8,908 nucleotides of DNA from Candidatus Zixiibacteriota bacterium (lineage in GTDB: Bacteria > Zixibacteria > MSB-5A5 > GN15 > FEB-12). Positions 7,798 to 8,908 of the stretch are shown in pieces. Under the pieces are notes generated by a model. That model saw only the letters and a list, made by a program, of their open reading frames with translations. It was not told the origin of the DNA and did no database searches. Made by a program: the position numbers and the translations under genes. Every line of letters begins with the position of its first letter. Position 1 is the first letter of the stretch. The stretch spans positions 1-8,908 of the forward strand of contig QNAD01000061.1 in assembly GCA_003641345.1 (NCBI GenBank), written 5' to 3'.

Positions 7798-7889
7798 GAC
7801 AGAAGCCTCATACAAAAAAAGTTTATTGTTGAGATCCCGTCCTGTTCGTGGATAAGCCTGAATTCAGGCAAAGGGGATGCAATACATCT
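7798..7889 (-). promoter_or_regulatory. Leader between TPP aptamer and receptor start (expression platform)
   Basis: About 92 nt separate the aptamer from the receptor ATG. It contains a perfect 14-nt palindrome GCCTGAATTCAGGC (7856-7869), which could fold as a 5-bp hairpin with an AATT loop, then a T-run of seven on the minus strand (7820 to 7814), then the Shine-Dalgarno GAGG (7809 to 7806). The T-run is not directly preceded by a stable hairpin, so a standard terminator is not evident and the control mechanism (termination or translation) is unresolved. Confidence 0.45.
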
Positions 7890-7970
7890 CCGTTTTCCTA
7901 CGCCGGTATTACCCGGATCAGGTCTGAGGGGGTATAATCTCAGGCGGTAACTTTTCGCCACCCCCAACGG
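7890..7970 (-). ncRNA. TPP (THI-element) riboswitch aptamer
   Basis: A thiamine pyrophosphate-sensing mRNA aptamer in the leader of the receptor-symporter operon. Read on the minus strand it has all the conserved blocks: a closing P1 helix CCGTT (7970 to 7966) with AACGG (7894 to 7890); GGGGGTGGCG; the CTGAGA core at 7943 to 7938, which recognises the pyrimidine ring in known structures; a CCCCC that pairs back to the G-run; ACCTGATC at 7923 to 7916; and GGGTAATACC followed by GGCGTAGGAAAA (7914 to 7893), which binds the pyrophosphate side. P3 is short (GGCG with CGCC), with no large insertion. In most bacteria TPP binding turns the downstream genes off, so thiamine-replete cells should repress both uptake genes. 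Confidence 0.97.
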
Positions 7971-8187
7971 AATAAATTTTCTATACTATAATTTCGGAAA
8001 GATTTATTTCTGATGCAAGTACTTTTTAAATAATGTAGGTTTTACTATCAATAATTAATATGTATTCAATTATTTTAAATATGAATAATTATATAATTTT
8101 TTGTTGTAATCGAATATCTATTTTTCATATTCTTAGTGATAAAAATAACATAAATAAATAAAACTACTAATAACAAAGGAGTAAAGA
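7971..8187. other. Divergent, very AT-rich intergenic promoter region
   Basis: This 217-base stretch separates the minus-strand riboswitch operon from the plus-strand lipoprotein gene and must hold both promoters. On the minus strand TATAGT (7990 to 7985) lies about 15 bases before the aptamer, a plausible -10 box, but no good -35 box sits at the right distance. On the plus strand a perfect TATAAT occurs at 8092-8097, with no recognisable -35 box. An AT-only-flanked inverted repeat (TATTCA 8063-8068, TGAATA 8082-8087) is also present, but such repeats arise easily in this base composition. I see no gene in it. Confidence 0.35.
8178..8181 (+). promoter_or_regulatory. Shine-Dalgarno GGAG of the terminal lipoprotein gene
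   Basis: AAAGGAG ends six bases before the ATG at 8188, a strong site that fixes the start and supports translation of the truncated reading frame that follows. Confidence 0.7.
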
Positions 8188-8908
8188 ATGAAAAAACCTC
8201 TAATTATTTTAGGTTTTGTTTTGGTTTTGTCTATGCTTTTACTCTCAGGGTGCAATATCTTTGAATGGACCTCGGGAGAAAGTACGGATTCTTTAATTGA
8301 TGAAGGTAATCAGGAAATGCGTGATGGCAACTGTGCCGCTGCTGTAGAAAAATTTGCCGCCGCAATTGCCGAAGATTCTCTCCATGCCGACGCCCGTTAT
8401 TTTCATGCCAAAGCAACTTTATGTGCCGCAGGGTTTAATGTTTTGCAATTGGGGACAATGATGTCAGACTCGGTATTTGATAATAGCGATGCACTTCCGT
8501 TTACTACAGAAGATTGGAATCTTCTGGTAAATGATCTTTACGGTGCCATAGTTGTTGTCTATGATGATTTAAAACCTGTTTATTATGGTTTTACTCATGG
8601 TACCCTAGATAGCAATGATATTGATCTTGAATATGTAGTCGCTATTGGTATCAGAGCTTTGCTAATGTTTCAGGATACAAATCGTGATGGTGTTATTGAC
8701 GACGACGATTTTGATTTTAATATTTTGTTTAATTCTGGTAGTGATCAGTTTGTAATTAATAATATTAACGATTATATCGCTACTACTGAACCAACAGAGC
8801 GTAACGCCTATTTTGATGCAATCGATGAAATTCTTACCGAAGCAATTGACATTATAATAGAAATCATTGAAGATAGAGTGGGTGATGATGGTGCCTTGGA
8901 TTTAGATG
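8188..8908 (+). CDS. Lipoprotein with TPR-like segment and EF-hand-like loop (3' end beyond window)
   Basis: The frame is open from the ATG at 8188 to the last base, giving at least 240 residues. Residues 1-22 are a lipoprotein signal with the lipobox Leu-Ser-Gly-Cys (Cys22), so the mature protein is membrane-anchored. Residues ~34-80 (IDEGNQEMRDGNCAAAVEKF and on to DARYFHAKATL) follow the tetratricopeptide-repeat spacing of small residues and aromatics, suggesting a protein-binding helical pair. Around residues 163-174, DTNRDGVIDDDD fits the 12-residue calcium loop (Asp1, Asn3, Asp5, Gly6, Ile8, Asp9, Asp12), as in dockerin/EF-hand motifs. The rest is acidic and helical (EILTEAIDIIIEIIED). 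It is transcribed away from the thiamine operon, and its role is unknown. It may be an envelope scaffold or a surface lipoprotein. A minus-strand open frame at 8231-8416 is only its shadow. Confidence 0.85.
   Translation, partial: MKKPLIILGFVLVLSMLLLSGCNIFEWTSGESTDSLIDEGNQEMRDGNCAAAVEKFAAAIAEDSLHADARYFHAKATLCAAGFNVLQLGTMMSDSVFDNSDALPFTTEDWNLLVNDLYGAIVVVYDDLKPVYYGFTHGTLDSNDIDLEYVVAIGIRALLMFQDTNRDGVIDDDDFDFNILFNSGSDQFVINNINDYIATTEPTERNAYFDAIDEILTEAIDIIIEIIEDRVGDDGALDLD

Noticed and set aside
7798..7815. Six-codon N-terminal extension of the TonB receptor starting at a TTG (7815)
   Set aside because: The ATG at 7797 has a correctly spaced GAGG and yields a standard signal peptide. The extension would sit over the ribosome-binding site.
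8063..8087. AT-rich inverted repeat TATTCA/TGAATA as a regulator operator
   Set aside because: In a region this AT-rich, such six-base repeats are expected by chance, and nothing else supports a binding site.

Overview
The window looks like a chromosomal segment from an AT-rich, didermic (Gram-negative-type) bacterium. Three things support this: an outer-membrane FadL-type porin, a TonB-dependent receptor, and two lipoproteins with clear lipoboxes. The receptor carries an N-terminal carboxypeptidase-regulatory-like domain, and one lipoprotein has an acidic EF-hand-like loop. Both traits are common in the Bacteroidetes/Fibrobacteres/Chlorobi superphylum and related candidate phyla. Several genes have good Shine-Dalgarno sites (GGAGG or GGAG), which is less typical of true Bacteroidetes. 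I cannot name the species.

Layout, left to right. (1) 162-2929, plus strand: a two-gene operon encoding a FadL/OmpP1-type outer-membrane protein and, 11 nt later, an esterase-fold lipoprotein whose nucleophile serine appears replaced by glycine. A strong intrinsic terminator closes it at 2949-2980. (2) 3059-3335, plus strand: a near-consensus sigma70-type promoter drives a tiny 55-residue protein with a CxxC...CxxxC zinc-finger-like motif and an acidic tail. (3) 7970 down to 3354, minus strand: a TPP (THI-box) riboswitch, then a TonB-dependent receptor, then a sodium:solute symporter that starts on the base after the receptor's stop codon, then greA 25 nt further on. (4) 8188-8908, plus strand: a divergently transcribed lipoprotein with a TPR-like segment and an EF-hand-like loop, cut off by the window end.

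The most informative module is region 3. The riboswitch ties the receptor and symporter to thiamine metabolism. The simplest model is that the receptor imports thiamine, a thiamine phosphate or a precursor across the outer membrane, using TonB energy, and the symporter carries it across the inner membrane. High intracellular TPP would shut both off. greA, a housekeeping transcript-cleavage factor, may be read partly from the same transcript. Region 1 looks like an envelope module for a hydrophobic ligand, with a binding rather than catalytic lipoprotein partner. No mobile elements, CRISPR arrays, tRNA or rRNA genes were recognised.
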